This document shows, in pieces, positions 35,006 through 36,262 of a stretch of DNA of 36,262 nt. The translations under genes were made by a program, and so were the position numbers. Every line of letters begins with the position of its first letter. Positions within the stretch are counted from its first letter, which is position 1. The DNA is taken from contig CADEEZ010000007.1 in the NCBI GenBank assembly GCA_902826485.1, positions 52,365 to 88,626 of the forward strand, written 5' to 3'. Origin of the DNA: an uncultured Gammaproteobacteria bacterium. GTDB lineage: Bacteria > Pseudomonadota > Gammaproteobacteria > Berkiellales > Berkiellaceae. A model generated the notes under the pieces. That model saw nothing but the letters and a program-made list of their open reading frames with translations, searched no databases and was not told the DNA's origin.

Positions 35006-36262
35006 CTAATTCAAACTCAAATTTAAAAAAGCAGTCTGAAGATTATTCAAGTCGATATTACTATTTTGATCAGGGTTATCTTTGCACAAGATACTAGTGC
35101 TTATTTTTGTTTTTTTAGAGAGAAAAGCCGGCGTGATTGCTGGTGCTGCAGCTGGCATAAAATAGGTGACAGGCTTTGTTTTTTTCTCTGTAAAAATAAA
35201 ATTAAAAGCAAGATTAATGTCTCTATCTACCCGATGCTGATACCAATCAGAAAAGCCTTGAAGCCTGGCTTCTAGCACTTTAATGTACTTAATGAGTTCT
35301 AACGGCAACAGGCCAAAATGACACTCGCGAGTAGGGTCGACATTGAGCTTAAAAGGAGGCATAATCGCAGAATATATCTTCTCTTTATTTTGTAAAAGCT
35401 CAACCACAAACTCATCAACAAGATTGCGTTTCTCAGGGTCATCTGTTTCAAATAGATCTCGTTTTTCACACACTATCTCACACAATAATCTATAAGCTGA
35501 AGATTTGTGATTATTTTTGATAGCATGATCAATCGCAGTATAACCATCGGCATCTATTGCCTTTACATCTGCTCCTCTTTCAAGTAATAATTCAAGAATA
35601 GTCATTTGACCGATTCTAGCCGCGTACATCAGTACAGTTTTGTTAGCAAAACCAATTGCATTTACATTTGCGCCATGTAGAATTAATAATTTAGCCACTT
35701 TCACATGACTACCTCTTATCGAAAAAATAAGCGCATCCTTTCCTTCCAAATCCTGAGCTTCTATATCCGCACCCTCCTGAATTAATAATTCAACTGCTTC
35801 GGTGTGACCATGTTCAGCCGCACAGATGAGGGCGGTCATACTATCTTTGTCAATTGCCTCTTTATTCGCACCGTTATCAAGCAATACTTTAATAATCGAT
35901 GTATCACCTCTACTAGCAGCAATAATAAGCATTGTTGCTTCCGTCTCAATTGTAACCTCTACACTCGCTCCATATTTAATTAATAATTCAACCATGACTT
36001 TTTTAGCATTATACACACCATAAACAAGCGCTGTGTGACCATTGCTATCTATTAAATCTACTTCCATTCCGATTTTAAGTAACAGCTCAACAATATCTGT
36101 ATTCCCCTTACTAACCAGCTTCATAAACACATTAATATTGTGATCATTCATTTCTTTATTAATACTATTATTAATTAATAACTCAGCAATATCTTTACCA
36201 CCATTAACAACAAAATGTATAAATTTTTCCACATCATGAATGTCAATCTTTTCAATTTTTTC
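35006..36262 (-). CDS. Ankyrin-repeat protein with F-box/PRANC-like C-terminus (5' end beyond window)
   Basis: At least 418 codons. A GTG at 36232 could start it, but the frame stays open to the edge with protein-like residues (EKIEKIDIHD), so the gene is probably cut. Eight or so ankyrin repeats run to about residue 250 counted from the GTG (SMTALICAAEHGHTEAVELLIQ, NKTVLMYAARIGQMTILELL). After a helical linker, about 308-325 reads LLPLELIKYIKVLEARL, similar to the start of an F-box and to the PRANC segment found after ankyrin repeats in poxviral and some bacterial proteins. The last 80 residues are Pro/Ala/Asn rich. Role as a Skp1-binding effector is inference. Confidence 0.85.
   Translation of the reverse strand, partial: EKIEKIDIHDVEKFIHFVVNGGKDIAELLINNSINKEMNDHNINVFMKLVSKGNTDIVELLLKIGMEVDLIDSNGHTALVYGVYNAKKVMVELLIKYGASVEVTIETEATMLIIAASRGDTSIIKVLLDNGANKEAIDKDSMTALICAAEHGHTEAVELLIQEGADIEAQDLEGKDALIFSIRGSHVKVAKLLILHGANVNAIGFANKTVLMYAARIGQMTILELLLERGADVKAIDADGYTAIDHAIKNNHKSSAYRLLCEIVCEKRDLFETDDPEKRNLVDEFVVELLQNKEKIYSAIMPPFKLNVDPTRECHFGLLPLELIKYIKVLEARLQGFSDWYQHRVDRDINLAFNFIFTEKKTKPVTYFMPAAAPAITPAFLSKKTKISTSILCKDNPDQNSNIDLNNLQTAFLNLSLN

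Overview
The window is about 36 kb of low-GC chromosomal DNA from a gammaproteobacterium. The housekeeping genes point to that class: the order uvrY-uvrC-pgsA followed by tRNA-Gly(GCC), tRNA-Cys(GCA) and tRNA-Leu(TAA) is the one seen in E. coli, and serS-lolA-ftsK, trxB, aat and infA form a second typical gammaproteobacterial cluster. Between these blocks lie eukaryote-like proteins: four ankyrin-repeat proteins (one cut by the window edge) and two leucine-rich-repeat proteins, one with an F-box-like segment. That mixture is typical of host-associated Legionellales (Legionella, Coxiella, Berkiella-type bacteria). The genus cannot be fixed from the sequence alone.

Layout. 1-540: the tail of an upstream gene and what looks like a decayed reading frame. 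539-2318: an aminoglycoside-phosphotransferase-fold kinase, then on the minus strand a DJ-1/PfpI-family gene followed by a small proline-rich protein. 2.5-5.6 kb: two paralogous secreted-type small proteins with double-glycine leaders, flanking a 99-residue membrane protein and a 528-residue protein of unknown function. 5.8-7.5 kb: a membrane-bound diguanylate cyclase. 7.7-11.1 kb: a two-gene NHEJ operon (ku-ligD). 11.2-15.8 kb: two ankyrin genes, a small membrane protein and a repeat-rich spacer. 15.9-19.5 kb: tRNA genes with pgsA, uvrC and uvrY. 19.8-21.2 kb: two adjacent microcin-like peptides with double-glycine leaders and a Bax-inhibitor-1 family protein. 21.4-25.0 kb: an ankyrin protein with an apparent C58-like cysteine protease core, and two small genes. 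25.0-31.5 kb: serS, lolA, ftsK, trxB, aat. 31.7-34.1 kb: the paired LRR genes. 34.2-34.9 kb: a fifth double-glycine peptide and infA. 35.0 kb to the edge: a partial ankyrin gene with an F-box/PRANC-like C-terminal segment.

The most notable theme is a set of five small proteins whose N-termini fit the double-glycine leader of peptidase-containing ABC exporters (Leu at about -12, Glu/Gln at -8, GG at -2/-1). Four have leaders of exactly 15 residues. The pair at 19.8-20.4 kb has leaders close to that of microcin V and GxxxG-rich hydrophobic mature parts. No exporter or obvious immunity gene is encoded here, so export would depend on a transporter elsewhere. A second theme is candidate effectors that could act inside a eukaryotic host: ankyrin repeats with a protease-like core, F-box with LRR, and ankyrin with an F-box-like tail.

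There are also two REPIN-like inverted doublets, a solo copy of the same hairpin family, a separate inverted-repeat element, and several hairpin-rich spacers. No CRISPR array, intact insertion sequence, integrase or replication origin was seen.
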